Assembly (NCBI RefSeq): GCF_015645465.1
Contig: NZ_JADOEL010000015.1
Span: forward strand, 34,659 to 98,658
From: Herminiimonas contaminans
GTDB lineage: Bacteria > Pseudomonadota > Gammaproteobacteria > Burkholderiales > Burkholderiaceae_D
Direction of reading: 5' to 3'
DNA length: 64,000 nt
Positions 51,447 to 62,379 of the stretch are shown piece by piece. The notes beneath the pieces were generated by a model. It had not been told where the DNA came from, did no database searches, and was given only the letters and a program-made list of their open reading frames with translations. How positions within the stretch are numbered: position 1 is the stretch's first letter; every line of letters begins with the position of its first letter. Both the position numbers and the translations under genes were made by a program.

Positions 51447-52427
51447 TTAAAACCAGAATCTTAAGCCTGCGACGACCTGGGTCTGATTTGGGGTACCTCC
51501 ATCATTGCGCACTAATGTCGCAGTGTTGCCAAAACGCGAGATGCGCTCAATACCTATATATGGTGCAAATTGGCGGCTGAATTCGTAACGTAACCGTACA
51601 CCCACCGTTGCACTGGAAAGTCCGCGCCCGACCCCTACTTCCGGATCGTCTTTGCCATATACGTTCGCTTCCAGTCGAGGTTGCAAGATCAGTCGCTGAG
51701 TCAGCAATAGCTCGTATTCTGCCGACAATCGCAAAGCAGTCCGTCCTTCCGTGCCGAGATAAGCTGTAGCGTCCACTTCAAACCAATAGGGAGCCAACCC
51801 CTGCACCCCGAATGCCAACCAATTTCGCGAGGGGCCATTAGCGCTTATATCGTTGCGTATGCCGGCTTGTACATCCCAGTATGGATGGAAGGCCTTAGCC
51901 CACAGGAGCTCAGTACGCGCGTCTTCGACGCGTCCTTGAGCAAACTCGCCTTCAGCTTTCACCGTAAGCTTGTTGTAACTGTCTCCGTACCAAGCTTGTA
52001 CCTCATAAGAATTCGAATTGCCGCCATTACTATGACCGCGCTCGAAACGATCCACCAATAGCGAAGCGAACTTGTGCTCGTCAGCCATCATCAAAGAGCG
52101 TTGCTGGCCAACTGCGTATAGCCCGGTTCCTAACTGATACCCGCCAGAGTAGGCATGAGGGTCTCGCGCATCTGCAGGTGCAGAACTGCCTCCCATGTCA
52201 GACATTCCAGTCATCCCGTCCATTTGCATATTTCCATGATCGGCGGTATTTGATGCTGGAGTTACAGCACTGTCATCCATTGTCCCAAAGCCAGCATCCG
52301 TAGCGCTTTGAATGCCCGTTTGGCCGTGGCCGCTATGACTATCTTGAGCACTTTGCGCCAATGCGGTTGACGAGAGGACGCAAACCACCGAAGCAATGAG
52401 AGTCTTTCTAAGTGAGAAGTTATGCAT
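51447..52427 (-). CDS. copB: Outer-membrane copper resistance protein CopB
   Basis: 326 residues from 52427, chosen for AAGGATC upstream; an earlier ATG at 52460 overlaps the copA stop. Signal peptide (SLRKTLIASVVCVLSSTALA), Met/His-rich linker (HGNMQMDGMTGMSDMGG), then a beta-barrel domain (KLTVKAEGEFAQGRVEDART through AGLRFWF, with the C-terminal Phe of outer-membrane proteins). Sequesters or exports copper together with CopA. Confidence 0.93.
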   Translation of the reverse strand: MHNFSLRKTLIASVVCVLSSTALAQSAQDSHSGHGQTGIQSATDAGFGTMDDSAVTPASNTADHGNMQMDGMTGMSDMGGSSAPADARDPHAYSGGYQLGTGLYAVGQQRSLMMADEHKFASLLVDRFERGHSNGGNSNSYEVQAWYGDSYNKLTVKAEGEFAQGRVEDARTELLWAKAFHPYWDVQAGIRNDISANGPSRNWLAFGVQGLAPYWFEVDATAYLGTEGRTALRLSAEYELLLTQRLILQPRLEANVYGKDDPEVGVGRGLSSATVGVRLRYEFSRQFAPYIGIERISRFGNTATLVRNDGGTPNQTQVVAGLRFWF

Positions 52428-52456
52428 ACCAGTGATCCTTGGTTTAGTAATGGTAA

Positions 52457-54337
52457 TCATGCGATGATCACTTCCCGGAACATGCCAGCATCCATGTGCA
52501 TCATGAGATGGCAGTGCCAAGCCCAGCGTCCCAATGCATCCGCCGTGACCAAAAAGCTGATCCTTTGTGCAGGTTGGACCGGAATGGTATGGCGTCTCGC
52601 CAGGAACTCGCCTTCTGGTGTCTCGAGTTCGCTCCACACTCCATGTAAATGCATGGGATGCGTCATCATGGTGTCGTTCTGCAGGATGACTCTCACTCGC
52701 TCACCATATTTGAAATGCACGGGGCTTGATTTACCGAACTCCAAGCCGTCAAACGACCAGGTGTATCGCTCCATATTTCCGGTCAAGTGCAGCTCAATCT
52801 CGCGACCAGGCCCGCGCGGATCCAAAGGACCGCCGATCGTATGCATATCTGCCAACGTAAGTACGCGACGACCATTGTTACGCAGTCCAACGCCAGGGTC
52901 GTTCAAAGTGGTGCGTGGTGAGTCGATACGATTGTCCGTGCTGGCGCCATATTCAGTACTGGCATGACGGGGCTTTTTGCTCGGTGTCTTGAGCGGATCA
53001 GCGTTCGCTGCATGTTTGGAATGATCCATGGCCATACCACCGTGCTGCATGCCCATTGCGCTATGATCCATACCAGCCATATTGGGCATCTGGGCCATGC
53101 TGTCGCCTTCCATACTCGACATGCCAGACATATCCATATTGTCCATACTCATGCCACCCATATTCATCGCACCGTGGTCCATGCCAGCCATGTTAGACAT
53201 ATCGCCCATCATGTCTTCCATGCTTAACCATTCCAACTTATCGATTGCGGGGACAGGAGCGCGCAAACCTGACTTGACTGCAAGAGTGCCAAGCGCATAA
53301 CCAGTTCGATCCATTGTTTGGGAAAAGACGGTGTAAACATCGTCCTTGGGCTCGACGATCACGTCACAGGTTTCTCCAGGGCCAAAACGGAACTCATCTA
53401 CTGAGATCGGTTCAATGTTGATGCCATCAACTTGAACCACTTTTAACTTCAACCCTGGGATGCGGACGTCATAAAAAGTGTTACCGGATCCGTTGATACA
53501 GCGTAGGCGAACCTTTTCGCCCTTTTGGAAAAGTCCAGTCCAGTTGCCTGCTGGCGTAATGCCATTAGTCAGGAAGGTCAAGACGGCCGCCGACAAATCT
53601 CCCATATCGGTGGGATTCATCCGCATTTCGTTCCACATCTTCCGTTTCGAGAGGGCTGCTTTCCAACCATCTTTCGATACATCACTGAAGAATTCTCCTG
53701 CGGTCAACTGTCCGTAGTTGTAGTAGTCACCTTGCTTCTTTAAGCGTCCCAGTACGGTCATGGGATCGTCGTCCATCCAATCCGAGAGCAATAAGACGTG
53801 CTCGCGATCAGCCGCAATATCTTTTCCTTGAGCGGGATCGATAATGATTGCGCCGAACATACCCGTCTGCTCCTGAAAACCAGAATGGGAGTGGTACCAG
53901 TAAGTGCCGCTTTGCTGAACTTTAAAGCGATAAGTAAACGTTTCCCCTGGGGCAATGCCGTTAAAGCTAATCCCTGGGACGCCATCCATTTGGAAAGGCA
54001 GAATAATCCCGTGCCAGTGGATTGACGTCGAGACGGCTAGGCGATTAGTCACCCTAATAGTGACTGTTTCACCTTCTTTCCAGCGAAGCGTGGGGGCCGG
54101 CAGCGTGCCGTTGATAGTAGTCGCAATCGCGGGCTTGCCAGTGAAGTTGACGGGCGATTCCGCTACGACCAGATCAAACTGAGTACCCTTGAGCACGGGT
54201 GCGGCAGTTCCTGAGGCAATGACGTCTTGCGCTAGCACGTGACGTAGAGGAGCTGAAACTCCCAGCAAAACCCCTCCAGCGGCAAGACCTTTAACAAAAC
54301 GGCGGCGAGATACAGACATGGTGGAACGGGCTGACAT
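52457..54337 (-). CDS. copA: Periplasmic multicopper oxidase CopA
   Basis: 626 residues from 54337 (GGAG upstream; 54319 and 54388 are alternatives). A Tat signal (SRRRFVKGLAAGG) exports it folded. Copper sites: IHWHGIILP, YWYHSHSGFQEQ, THPMHLHGVW and WHCHLMMHMDAGM, giving types 1, 2 and 3. A Met/His-rich insertion (about 380-450, repeats of MDHGAMNMGGM type) precedes the last domain and binds surplus copper. Oxidises Cu(I) to less toxic Cu(II). First gene of the minus-strand copABCD operon, divergent from copRS. Confidence 0.95.
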   Translation of the reverse strand: MSARSTMSVSRRRFVKGLAAGGVLLGVSAPLRHVLAQDVIASGTAAPVLKGTQFDLVVAESPVNFTGKPAIATTINGTLPAPTLRWKEGETVTIRVTNRLAVSTSIHWHGIILPFQMDGVPGISFNGIAPGETFTYRFKVQQSGTYWYHSHSGFQEQTGMFGAIIIDPAQGKDIAADREHVLLLSDWMDDDPMTVLGRLKKQGDYYNYGQLTAGEFFSDVSKDGWKAALSKRKMWNEMRMNPTDMGDLSAAVLTFLTNGITPAGNWTGLFQKGEKVRLRCINGSGNTFYDVRIPGLKLKVVQVDGINIEPISVDEFRFGPGETCDVIVEPKDDVYTVFSQTMDRTGYALGTLAVKSGLRAPVPAIDKLEWLSMEDMMGDMSNMAGMDHGAMNMGGMSMDNMDMSGMSSMEGDSMAQMPNMAGMDHSAMGMQHGGMAMDHSKHAANADPLKTPSKKPRHASTEYGASTDNRIDSPRTTLNDPGVGLRNNGRRVLTLADMHTIGGPLDPRGPGREIELHLTGNMERYTWSFDGLEFGKSSPVHFKYGERVRVILQNDTMMTHPMHLHGVWSELETPEGEFLARRHTIPVQPAQRISFLVTADALGRWAWHCHLMMHMDAGMFREVIIA

Positions 54338-54421
54338 AGATGAGAGTCTCCAAACCAAAGGGTGAAGGTGTTTGATGGAGATAATCATAATTCAATCAAA
54401 TTATCTTTAGCATTACCGGTT

Positions 54422-54439
54422 CATTACAAACATGTAATG
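54422..54439. promoter_or_regulatory. CopR (cop-box) operator candidate
   Basis: CATTACA-AACA-TGTAATG, perfect 7-bp arms, in the divergent copA/copR intergenic region. It is the usual place and form of the box bound by the CopR/CusR response regulator. Confidence 0.7.
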
Positions 54440-54525
54440 TTCACGTAATTTAGCGAGAGTTAGCGTATCGTTTGGGCTTACAAGCTAGCCCGCACATGCG
54501 AGCATGTACCAGCACGGATTGGAAA

Positions 54526-55218
54526 ATGAAATTATTAATCGTCGAAGATGAAGTAAAGACTGGCGAATACCTACAGCAAGGGCTCATGGAAGCTGGTTTC
54601 GCAGTGGATTACGCGAATAATGGACTGGACGGGCACCACCTCGCCGTTACCGGAAGCTATGACCTCATCATTCTGGATGTGATGCTGCCGGATATCGACG
54701 GATGGAAAATTTTGCATGCATTGCGCAGTGCCGGAAACAGTGTTCCAACACTCTTTTTAACCGCCCGTGACGGCGTAGCGGATAGAGTAAAAGGTCTTGA
54801 GCTAGGTGCTGATGACTACATGGTTAAACCATTCGCGTTCTCAGAATTGCTAGCCAGAGTAAGAACATTGCTACGTAGAGGGAGCCCCAGCCCGTTAGTG
54901 GATCGGCTGCAAGTATCGGATTTGGTTCTCGATCTTGCCCGACGAGCGGCTACTCGCGCGGGAAAACGCCTAACCTTAACTAACAAGGAGTTCCTTCTGT
55001 TGGAATTCTTGGTGAGACACAAAGGCGAGGTTCTACCCCGCTCTCTTATCGCCTCTCAAATTTGGGATATTAATTTTAATAGCGACACTAATGTTATCGA
55101 CGTCGCGATTCGCCGTTTACGCGCCAAAATGGATGACGATTACGAACCAAAGTTAATCTCCACGATTCGAGGCGTCGGATATGTTCTGGAAGATCCAGCT
55201 GACGCCAGGATCATATAA
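54526..55218 (+). CDS. copR: Copper-responsive OmpR-family response regulator CopR
   Basis: 230 residues from ATG 54526. Receiver domain with phospho-acceptor Asp51 ([14 protein letters not shown]), Lys in [10 protein letters not shown], and a winged-helix DNA-binding domain ([36 protein letters not shown]). It activates copA-type operons upon copper stress through CopS. The stop overlaps the copS start (TAATG). Divergent from copA with the palindromic box between. Confidence 0.93.
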   Translation: MKLLIVEDEVKTGEYLQQGLMEAGFAVDYANNGLDGHHLAVTGSYDLIILDVMLPDIDGWKILHALRSAGNSVPTLFLTARDGVADRVKGLELGADDYMVKPFAFSELLARVRTLLRRGSPSPLVDRLQVSDLVLDLARRAATRAGKRLTLTNKEFLLLEFLVRHKGEVLPRSLIASQIWDINFNSDTNVIDVAIRRLRAKMDDDYEPKLISTIRGVGYVLEDPADARII

Positions 55219-56594
55219 TGTTCGGAATTTCACTGACCGGTCGTCTTACGACCTTGTTTGCAGTCACTTCTGTCGCGGTCTTGGTTGGTTTCGGTACGTT
55301 CATTTCATCGGCTATCGAGAAACACTTTTCAGAACAAGACCAGTTATTGCTTCAAAACGAATTGCAGTTGATTCAGAAAGTCATCGAGGAAAAAGGGGTA
55401 GATTCGATCAGTCAGACCTTTGGTGAAGCGTTGCATAATCACCCTGATTTCTACGTTGACGTGCGGGACCTCAACGGCAAGGAAATTTATTCCACGTTCG
55501 GCCCATTTCGCGATGCAATTCTTGCACGCATTCCTAGCAGTAAAGCCAAGGGCGATTTTGATGTAAAGATCGACGCACATCGAGAGTTTCAAGCCATTCG
55601 TGCTGAACTGAAAGCGTCTACAGGCTCACCGGTCATTGTCGTTATCGCCGTCGACAAGGCTATCCACACTCATTTTATGAGCATGTTCCGAACTACGTTG
55701 ATGCTATACGTCGTGGTGGCAGCGATTGCCACTGTTATGTTGGGCTGGTGGGCTGCAAGGCAAGGCCTCTCTCCTTTGCGAACAATGGCGGCGCGCGCGC
55801 AAACTGTTACGTCGCAGAATATGAAGGAACGTATGCCTGTCGATGCAGTTCCGGCAGAAATGACAGATCTGGCTGTCAAACTCAATGCCATGCTTGATCG
55901 CCTTCAGAACGATATTGCCCGATTGACGGAATTTTCCGCAGACCTGGCACATGAGCTACGGACTCCCATCAGTAATATGCTTACGCAGACGCACGTTGCC
56001 TTAAATCAGAGTCGTAGTGCTGCTGATTACAGAGATTCTCTCAGCTCAAACGCAGAAGAGCTTCAGCGATTGGGGAAAACCATTTCAGACATGCTATTTC
56101 TCGCACAAACAGAAAACGGACTTGCACTTCCGTCGGTAGAAAAACTAAACATAGCGCGAGAGTGCCAAGCCTTATTGGAATTCTATGAAGCTTTAGCCGA
56201 AGAAAAAGAAGTCGTTTTGCGATGCGAGGGAGACGCTCTCGTGATCGGAGATCGGCTTATGTTTCGCCGTGCTTTAAACAACTTGCTATCGAATGCCCTC
56301 CGCTATACACCACCGTACGGGACTATTTCCATCAAGATAATGCCTGTGGAAGCAGGCACCACCGTTACCGTAGAAAACGATGGCGAGGAAATACCTGCCG
56401 AAATTCAATCGCATTTGTTTGATCGCTTTTTTCGGGCCGATAAATCTCGCAAAAAATCTGAATCTGACTCGGCTGGCTTGGGCCTTTCCATAACACGCGC
56501 CATCATGCAGGCGCATGGAGGCAGCGTCTCCGTCGTCTCTCGGGATGGCAAAACTGCGTTTAGTCTCTATTTTCCGTCGTTGCAACGAAAGTAA
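55218..56594 (+). CDS. copS: Copper sensor histidine kinase CopS/CusS
   Basis: 458 residues. Two membrane helices (about 10-30 and 165-185) enclose a periplasmic sensor domain of ~130 residues. HAMP (WWAARQGLSPLRTMAARAQT), DHp ADLAHELRTPISNML (His245), and HATPase with NLLSNALRYTP (N), DSAGLGLSITRAIM (G2). The CusS/CopS/CzcS type senses periplasmic metal. Coupled to copR. Confidence 0.93.
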   Translation: MFGISLTGRLTTLFAVTSVAVLVGFGTFISSAIEKHFSEQDQLLLQNELQLIQKVIEEKGVDSISQTFGEALHNHPDFYVDVRDLNGKEIYSTFGPFRDAILARIPSSKAKGDFDVKIDAHREFQAIRAELKASTGSPVIVVIAVDKAIHTHFMSMFRTTLMLYVVVAAIATVMLGWWAARQGLSPLRTMAARAQTVTSQNMKERMPVDAVPAEMTDLAVKLNAMLDRLQNDIARLTEFSADLAHELRTPISNMLTQTHVALNQSRSAADYRDSLSSNAEELQRLGKTISDMLFLAQTENGLALPSVEKLNIARECQALLEFYEALAEEKEVVLRCEGDALVIGDRLMFRRALNNLLSNALRYTPPYGTISIKIMPVEAGTTVTVENDGEEIPAEIQSHLFDRFFRADKSRKKSESDSAGLGLSITRAIMQAHGGSVSVVSRDGKTAFSLYFPSLQRK

Positions 56595-56679
56595 GCCGAG
56601 ATTCTCGAAAATGGCATACCAATAAAGTATGCCTATCTTCTCGAGTTACTGCCCGATCAACAACGTGTACTGCCGTCAT

Positions 56680-57321
56680 TGAGTATTCGCATTAAAGTAA
56701 CCACTTAGCCGCATTTGAAAATAGCCATCTATTTGCAAAGCACTGAAGGAGCAATAAGCTTATGTCGTTCAAAATTTTTATCGATACCGAGTTTACTGAT
56801 TTTATCGATATTCACCTCATAAGCATTGGTATGGTCGCGCAGTCAGGTGAAGAATTCTATGCCGAGGTGCCGTACCCGCACGGCAGTTGTAACGCATTCG
56901 TGCGCGAAACAGTAATTCCATTACTTGGACGAATCCAAGGTGCACCCTGTGCGGTTGAGCATCTGTACGTCAAAATGACAACTTGGCTCAGGATTGTCAG
57001 GCCCCTCGAAGAAGACGTTGAAATTTGCTTTGACTATCAGTCAGACTGGGATCTATTTTCCAGTGCATTGGACTATCGCGTGCCACCATGGTGTCAGGCA
57101 CGTATGATTAACCGCAACATCAACGAATTGCTGCGCTATAAATTTCATAAGGAAAATAATCTGCCTGAACATCACGCGCTATACGATGCACAGGCGAATC
57201 GATATGCTTTTCGAGAGCGTCGGTCCGTTTCAGCTTGAATAGTCTGTCGTGGTTACTTTGAAATTCGAATGACCGGCTACTTTCGTGCGCGGATGCCTGG
57301 TTACTTTAATGCGAATACTCA
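56680..57321 (+). mobile_element. Transposase-less mobile cassette with 24-bp terminal repeats
   Basis: 642 bp. Perfect 24-bp inverted repeats at 56680-56703 and 57298-57321 (starting TGAGTATTCGCATTAAAG) are flanked by a 6-bp direct repeat CGTCAT (56674-56679 and 57322-57327). Subterminal copies of the AAAGTAACCA word occur on both sides (GAAAATAGCCA near 56716; complements near 57250 and 57277), an arrangement like the multiple binding sites at IS21-family ends. The only gene inside encodes an exonuclease-like protein. So this is a non-autonomous passenger element, mobilised by a transposase elsewhere. Confidence 0.85.
56762..57238 (+). CDS. DEDD 3'-5' exoribonuclease-like protein (Rv2179c type)
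   Basis: 158 residues. N-terminal IFIDTEFTDFIDIHLISIGM carries the DxE pair of the DEDD superfamily; the middle FDYQSDWDLFSSALDY supplies a third acidic residue and HHALYDAQANRYAF the last HxxxxD. This matches the Rv2179c-like exoribonuclease family. GAAGGAG precedes the ATG by 10 bases. It is the sole cargo of the cassette at 56680-57321. Function in the host is unknown; RNA degradation or anti-phage action are speculations. Confidence 0.82.
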   Translation: MSFKIFIDTEFTDFIDIHLISIGMVAQSGEEFYAEVPYPHGSCNAFVRETVIPLLGRIQGAPCAVEHLYVKMTTWLRIVRPLEEDVEICFDYQSDWDLFSSALDYRVPPWCQARMINRNINELLRYKFHKENNLPEHHALYDAQANRYAFRERRSVSA

Positions 57322-57332
57322 CGTCATCACCT

Positions 57333-57719
57333 TTATTTTTGTATAGACAAAATCGTCACTGTCGCGGTGCCATCAATATTCTCAACCGTAAATTTCACCT
57401 TATCCCCTACTTTCACATTTGAAAGCAAAGCTTTCTCTTTTACGGGAAACGACATAGTCATAGGCCCCATCTCTACCGTCGCACTCTTGATGCGACCGTG
57501 CTTCAAAGTAATGTTGCTATTTTCCTTATCAACGGCTTTCACCACGCCGTCAGATAGAGACATTGCACTCATTGAATCGGCTGGCATCTTATCCATTTTC
57601 ATACCGTCCATCTTCATTCCTGCCATGTCCATTCCCATGGTTCTTTGGTCAGCGTAAACATTCACTGCCATTAGGGAAAATCCACAGACTGCCACTAGAT
57701 TCAAAAACGATTTTTTCAT
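57333..57719 (-). CDS. cusF: Periplasmic copper/silver chaperone, CusF-like
   Basis: 128 residues from 57719. Signal peptide (KKSFLNLVAVCGFSLMAVNVYA), a Met-rich stretch (MGMDMAGMKMDGMKMDKM), then the CusF OB-fold: SDGVVKAVDKENSNITLKHG, VEMGPMTMSFPV, VGDKVKFTVENIDG. The His and MxM ligands are present, but the Trp that caps Cu(I) in E. coli CusF is replaced near VEMG. Last gene of the cus operon, 17 bp after cusA. Confidence 0.88.
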   Translation of the reverse strand: MKKSFLNLVAVCGFSLMAVNVYADQRTMGMDMAGMKMDGMKMDKMPADSMSAMSLSDGVVKAVDKENSNITLKHGRIKSATVEMGPMTMSFPVKEKALLSNVKVGDKVKFTVENIDGTATVTILSIQK

Positions 57720-57736
57720 TTGATACTCCTTAGTAG

Positions 57737-60700
57737 TTAAATTGATTTGTTTTGTATTGCTAAACGTAATTTGCGTTCTTGAAGCAAACGCCATGCTGCT
57801 GGAATCACAAAAAGTGACAACAATGGGGCGGTAATCATGCCACCCACCATCGGTGCCGCAATTCGCTGCATTACTTCAGAGCCAGCGCCGCTACCGAACA
57901 TAATCGGGATAAGGCCGGCCAAGATAACTGCTACTGTCATGGCTTTGGGACGCACACGCAGTACAGCTCCTTCTCGTATCGCTTCCGCAATGAGCTCCTT
58001 GGTCAACGGTAGACCGGACTGCAAGCGCTGATTCAATGAATTACGTAGATACACCAGCATCACAACGCCAAATTCAGCAGCCAATCCAGCCAAGGCAATA
58101 AAACCGACCGCAGTGGCAACCGAAATAGCATGGCCCAACAACCATACAAACCAGAAGCCTCCGATGAGTGCAAAAGGCACTGTCAGCATGAGTAGCAATG
58201 CTTCTGATACTGAGCGAAACGCCAAATACAGGAGGATAAGAATGACGGCCAGCGTTAGCGGAATGACCGTTTGCAACTTGGCGACGGCACGTTCCAGGTA
58301 TTCAAATTGCCCCGACCAGCCTATCGAATACCCAGGCGGGAGTTTTACTTCCTTAGCCACTGCTGCCTGCATTGCCTTCACCGCTGTGTGCAAGTCCGTT
58401 CCGCGTACATCAACATAGACCCAACCAGAAAGCCGTGCATTCTCGCTGCGTATCATTGGTGGTCCATCGGTCACCTTGATGTTCGTAATATCTCCCAGCC
58501 TTACCTGGGCACCTCTGTCTGTGACTATAGGAAAGTCACGTAGTGTCTGCACGGAGTTACGATAATCCTGCGGGTAGCGGACATTGATAGGAAAACGCTG
58601 GCGTCCATCCACAACCTCTCCAATGTTTTCTCCACCGATGGCAGATGAAATGACCGACTGCACATCCGTCACCGCAAGGCCATATCGCGCGGCTTTTGCT
58701 CGGTCAATATCAACGTCGATATACCGTCCGCCACTTACGCGTTCTGCCAATGCAGAAGTCACCCCTGGCACTTTTTTGACGACGGCTTCGATTTGCGTGG
58801 CGATTTTGTCGATTTGCCCGAGGTCGGCACCGGATACCTTCACACCGACGGGCGTCTTGATGCCAGTCGAAAGCATATCGATACGATTTCGGATAGGTGG
58901 TACCCACACATTCGATAACCCTGGAACCTTGACTATTCGGTCGAGTTCTTCAATGAGTTTTGCAGAGGTCATACCAGGACGCCATTGGTCTTTCGGTTTG
59001 AACTGAATAGTCGTTTCAAACATCTCCAACGGAGCAGGGTCGGTTGCTGATTCCGCACGGCCAGCTTTACCAAATACCGTCAAAACCTCAGGAACGGTTT
59101 TGATTAGTCTGTCTGTCTGCTGTAGCAATTCGCTGGCTTTGGATGCTGACAGTCCGGGCAAGGCAGAAGGCATGTACAGCAAATCACCTTCGTCCAGAGG
59201 TGGCAGAAATTCGCCTCCTAGCTTGGACAGAGGAATCACTGTCAGGGCAAGAGCGATAAACGCAATGGCAATCGTCCATTTAGGATGCGCCAGACTTGCA
59301 TTCAACCAAGGCCGATACATTCGTATCAATACGCGATTAATCGGATTCGATGCTTCGCTTGGAATACGTCCACGTATCATGTACCCCATCAATACCGGTA
59401 TCAACGTAATCGCCAAACCGGCTGCGGCTGCCAGCGTGTAGGTTTTGGTATATGCCAGCGGCGCAAACAGCTTGCCCTCCTGCGCTTCCAAGGCGAAGAC
59501 AGGAATGAAGGATAAAGTGACGATGAGTAATGAGAAAAACAGCGCCGGCCCAACTTCAATCGCCGATTCTGCAATCAAGTTCCATCGCTCTTTCCCACTA
59601 ATTTCCTGATTCGGATGTGAATGTGAATAGGCTTCCAGATGCTTGTGCGCGTTCTCAATCATGACAATCGCCGCATCGACCATCGCACCGACGGCAATGG
59701 CGATACCACCCAGGGACATCAGATTGGCGTTGACGCCTTGATAGCGCATCACAATGAAGGCTGCAAGCACGCCTAAAGGAAGCGAGATGATGGCGACCAA
59801 GGCACTGCGCAAATGAAACAAAAAGATGGCGCAGACCAAGGCGACCACAACAAACTCTTCAATCAGCTTGTCTCTAAGATTGGTTACTGCGGCCGTAATC
59901 AGTTTGGAGCGGTCGTAGGTGGTGACCACCTCCACACCTTTGGGAAGCGAGCTTTGCAAGGTAGCTAGTTTTGCCTTGACCGCTTTGATGGTTTCCAGCG
60001 CATTCTTACCGGAACGCATGACAACCACGCCACCGGCGACTTCACCTTCACCATTCAATTCTGCTATCCCACGACGCATTTCGGGGCCAATGCGAACTGT
60101 CGCTACATCCCTGAGTAATACGGGCGTACCAGCATCATTTGCGTTGAGAAGAACATTACGAAAATCTTCCAGTGAGCGCAGGTAACCGTGCGAGCGAACC
60201 ATATATTCGGTCTCGGCCATTTCGACGACCGAACCACCCGATTCCTGGTTTGCCTTCGCCAATGCATCGAGTACCTTTGCATGCGAGATACCGAAAGCAC
60301 GCAGCTTGTCCGGGTCCAGGATGACTTGGTACTGCTTCACCATGCCGCCGATGCTGGCGACCTCGGCTACATCTGGAACGGTTTTAAGCTCGAACTTCAA
60401 AAACCAGTCGTTCAATGTCCGCAACTGACTGAGGTCGTTGTGTCCAGTACGGTCAACCAGCGCATATTCAAATACCCAGCCGACTCCCGTTCCATCCGGC
60501 CCAAGTTCGGCACGCACACCTTGCGGTAAACGGCTTTGCACTTGACTGATGTATTCCAGGACTCTGGAGCGAGCCCAGTATTGGTCCGTCGCATCGTCGA
60601 AAAGAACATAAACGAACGAGTCGCCAAAAAAGGAATACCCACGAACGGTTTTGGCACCTGGAACAGCCAACAACGCCGTGGTCAGTGGGTAAGTAACCTG

Positions 60701-60889
60701 GTCCTCAACTATCTGAGGTGCCTTACCGGGATATTGGGCGCGAATGATGACCTGCGTATCCGATAGGTCTGGTAGCGCATCTAATGGTGTTTTGTTCAAT
60801 GACCATAGGCCCCATCCTGCGATGACGACCGCAGCAAGCAGCACCCAGAATCGGTTAGCAATGGACCAGCGAATAATTCGCGCAATCAT
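57737..60889 (-). CDS. cusA: Copper/silver RND efflux pump CusA
   Basis: 1050 residues. HME4-type helix-4 motif [20 protein letters not shown] followed by AHKHLEAY, as in CusA/SilA, and Met residues along the periplasmic cleft ([20 protein letters not shown] region onward). [20 protein letters not shown] and [20 protein letters not shown] are family blocks. Exports Cu(I)/Ag(I) by proton antiport with CusB and CusC. Start overlaps the cusB stop by 4 bases. Confidence 0.95.
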   Translation of the reverse strand: MIARIIRWSIANRFWVLLAAVVIAGWGLWSLNKTPLDALPDLSDTQVIIRAQYPGKAPQIVEDQVTYPLTTALLAVPGAKTVRGYSFFGDSFVYVLFDDATDQYWARSRVLEYISQVQSRLPQGVRAELGPDGTGVGWVFEYALVDRTGHNDLSQLRTLNDWFLKFELKTVPDVAEVASIGGMVKQYQVILDPDKLRAFGISHAKVLDALAKANQESGGSVVEMAETEYMVRSHGYLRSLEDFRNVLLNANDAGTPVLLRDVATVRIGPEMRRGIAELNGEGEVAGGVVVMRSGKNALETIKAVKAKLATLQSSLPKGVEVVTTYDRSKLITAAVTNLRDKLIEEFVVVALVCAIFLFHLRSALVAIISLPLGVLAAFIVMRYQGVNANLMSLGGIAIAVGAMVDAAIVMIENAHKHLEAYSHSHPNQEISGKERWNLIAESAIEVGPALFFSLLIVTLSFIPVFALEAQEGKLFAPLAYTKTYTLAAAAGLAITLIPVLMGYMIRGRIPSEASNPINRVLIRMYRPWLNASLAHPKWTIAIAFIALALTVIPLSKLGGEFLPPLDEGDLLYMPSALPGLSASKASELLQQTDRLIKTVPEVLTVFGKAGRAESATDPAPLEMFETTIQFKPKDQWRPGMTSAKLIEELDRIVKVPGLSNVWVPPIRNRIDMLSTGIKTPVGVKVSGADLGQIDKIATQIEAVVKKVPGVTSALAERVSGGRYIDVDIDRAKAARYGLAVTDVQSVISSAIGGENIGEVVDGRQRFPINVRYPQDYRNSVQTLRDFPIVTDRGAQVRLGDITNIKVTDGPPMIRSENARLSGWVYVDVRGTDLHTAVKAMQAAVAKEVKLPPGYSIGWSGQFEYLERAVAKLQTVIPLTLAVILILLYLAFRSVSEALLLMLTVPFALIGGFWFVWLLGHAISVATAVGFIALAGLAAEFGVVMLVYLRNSLNQRLQSGLPLTKELIAEAIREGAVLRVRPKAMTVAVILAGLIPIMFGSGAGSEVMQRIAAPMVGGMITAPLLSLFVIPAAWRLLQERKLRLAIQNKSI

Positions 60890-62379
60890 TGCTTGCCTCC
60901 GACTGGTTTAACGCTTTCAAGTAGGTAGCCGTCGTCATTTTCCTTGAATGAAAATTCAACTTCCTGCCCTGCTTTTATCTCGCTGAATAGCTCGGGACGC
61001 GACTTGTTAAAGTCCATCGTCATCGCACCCCACTCAAGCTCAGGAATCGGCTTGTGCGAAAGAGTCAATGCTTTTGGCGTTACTTTTTCTACAGTGCCAA
61101 CGCCCCGATGAACAAGAGACGCTGCAGACTGCATTGTTTGCTTATTGCCGGAAAACTTGGGCAATACCGACTTCAGGCTTGCTTCTGAATCAATGAGGAA
61201 TTGCCCCGAGGCGATTACCTTCTGCCCTTCGCTCAAGCCACTCAAAATCTCGGTATCGTTTCCACTATCACGGCCAGTCGTCACAACCACGGGGTGCATG
61301 CTGTTGTTTTCGCCAACTACCAGAACGATGGATTGCTTGCCGCTTGCAATCACGGCTTCACTCGGGACCAGAAGTCGCGAAACTGGCTTTTCGGTATCCA
61401 GACGAACACGCATGAGCATGCCTGGTGTAAGGCTGCCATCACGGTTATCCAGCTCCAGCCGAGCCTGCAAGGTGCGTGTTGCAGTACTGATTCCCGGCAA
61501 AATTTCTCTAACCTTGCCACTGTATTTTCTATTCGCATCACCGGAGAACGTAGCTTCTACCGCCATCCCTGAACGGACTGCATTGCTCAATGCTTCGGGT
61601 ACTTCTGCTACTAACCAGACCTTGCTCAGCCCAGCGACTTTTGCAATGGTCATACCGGGCGATACCATCGCGCCATCGCGCACGGATAGCTCGGTGATGA
61701 CGCCGGCTACTGGAGATGTCAGCGTAAAGTGCTTTTGCGATTGTCCGGTACGGTCTGCTTGGTTTATCAATCCGTCCGGAATAGACATCGCCCGCATTCT
61801 TTGTCGTGCAGCCAATGCCAGTTCAGTATTGCCACCACGTTTGAGTGCCAGGTATTCCTCTTGCGGTGCAATCCAGTCTGGAACGAAAATCGAAGCGATT
61901 GCTTCGCCACGCTTGATGCGTTGCTGAGGTGAGCGAGCATATAGTTTGTCGATATATCCCGTCACACGGCTTTGTGCAACTTCTGATGCGCTCTCATCAA
62001 ACTGCGTTGTGCCGACCATTTCAAATGCATCCCGTACTTCTTCCCGCCTTACAGTTGCGAATCTGATACCTAGATTCTGTTGAAGTGTCGGACTGATTTT
62101 TACACCACCATCTTCCGAACCTTCATCCGCATAAACTGGAACCAACTGCATATCCATGAAAGGACTTTTACCAGGCTTGTCGAACTTGTTTCCTGGAACC
62201 ATGGGGTCGTGCCAGTACAGGACTTTGCGGCCCGTCTTCGGGTCAACTTTTTTGGTCGCCGCGCCAAATGTCGCAGCGTTATCCATACTTCTTTGCGTAC
62301 CGACCCAATAGCCGCCAAACACGAGGCCAGCACCTGCTAATACCAGCACTATCGTTTTCAATGCGAACTTTGATTTCAT
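60886..62379 (-). CDS. cusB: CusB adaptor fused to a CusF-like domain
   Basis: 497 residues. N-terminal anchor ([18 protein letters not shown]), a heavy-metal-binding motif ([31 protein letters not shown]), the four-part adaptor body, and from about 425 an extra OB-fold domain ([40 protein letters not shown]) with the His, Trp and MxM ligands of CusF. So the chaperone is carried in the adaptor in addition to the separate cusF gene. The fused copy keeps the Trp that the separate one lacks. Confidence 0.95.
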   Translation of the reverse strand: MKSKFALKTIVLVLAGAGLVFGGYWVGTQRSMDNAATFGAATKKVDPKTGRKVLYWHDPMVPGNKFDKPGKSPFMDMQLVPVYADEGSEDGGVKISPTLQQNLGIRFATVRREEVRDAFEMVGTTQFDESASEVAQSRVTGYIDKLYARSPQQRIKRGEAIASIFVPDWIAPQEEYLALKRGGNTELALAARQRMRAMSIPDGLINQADRTGQSQKHFTLTSPVAGVITELSVRDGAMVSPGMTIAKVAGLSKVWLVAEVPEALSNAVRSGMAVEATFSGDANRKYSGKVREILPGISTATRTLQARLELDNRDGSLTPGMLMRVRLDTEKPVSRLLVPSEAVIASGKQSIVLVVGENNSMHPVVVTTGRDSGNDTEILSGLSEGQKVIASGQFLIDSEASLKSVLPKFSGNKQTMQSAASLVHRGVGTVEKVTPKALTLSHKPIPELEWGAMTMDFNKSRPELFSEIKAGQEVEFSFKENDDGYLLESVKPVGGKQ

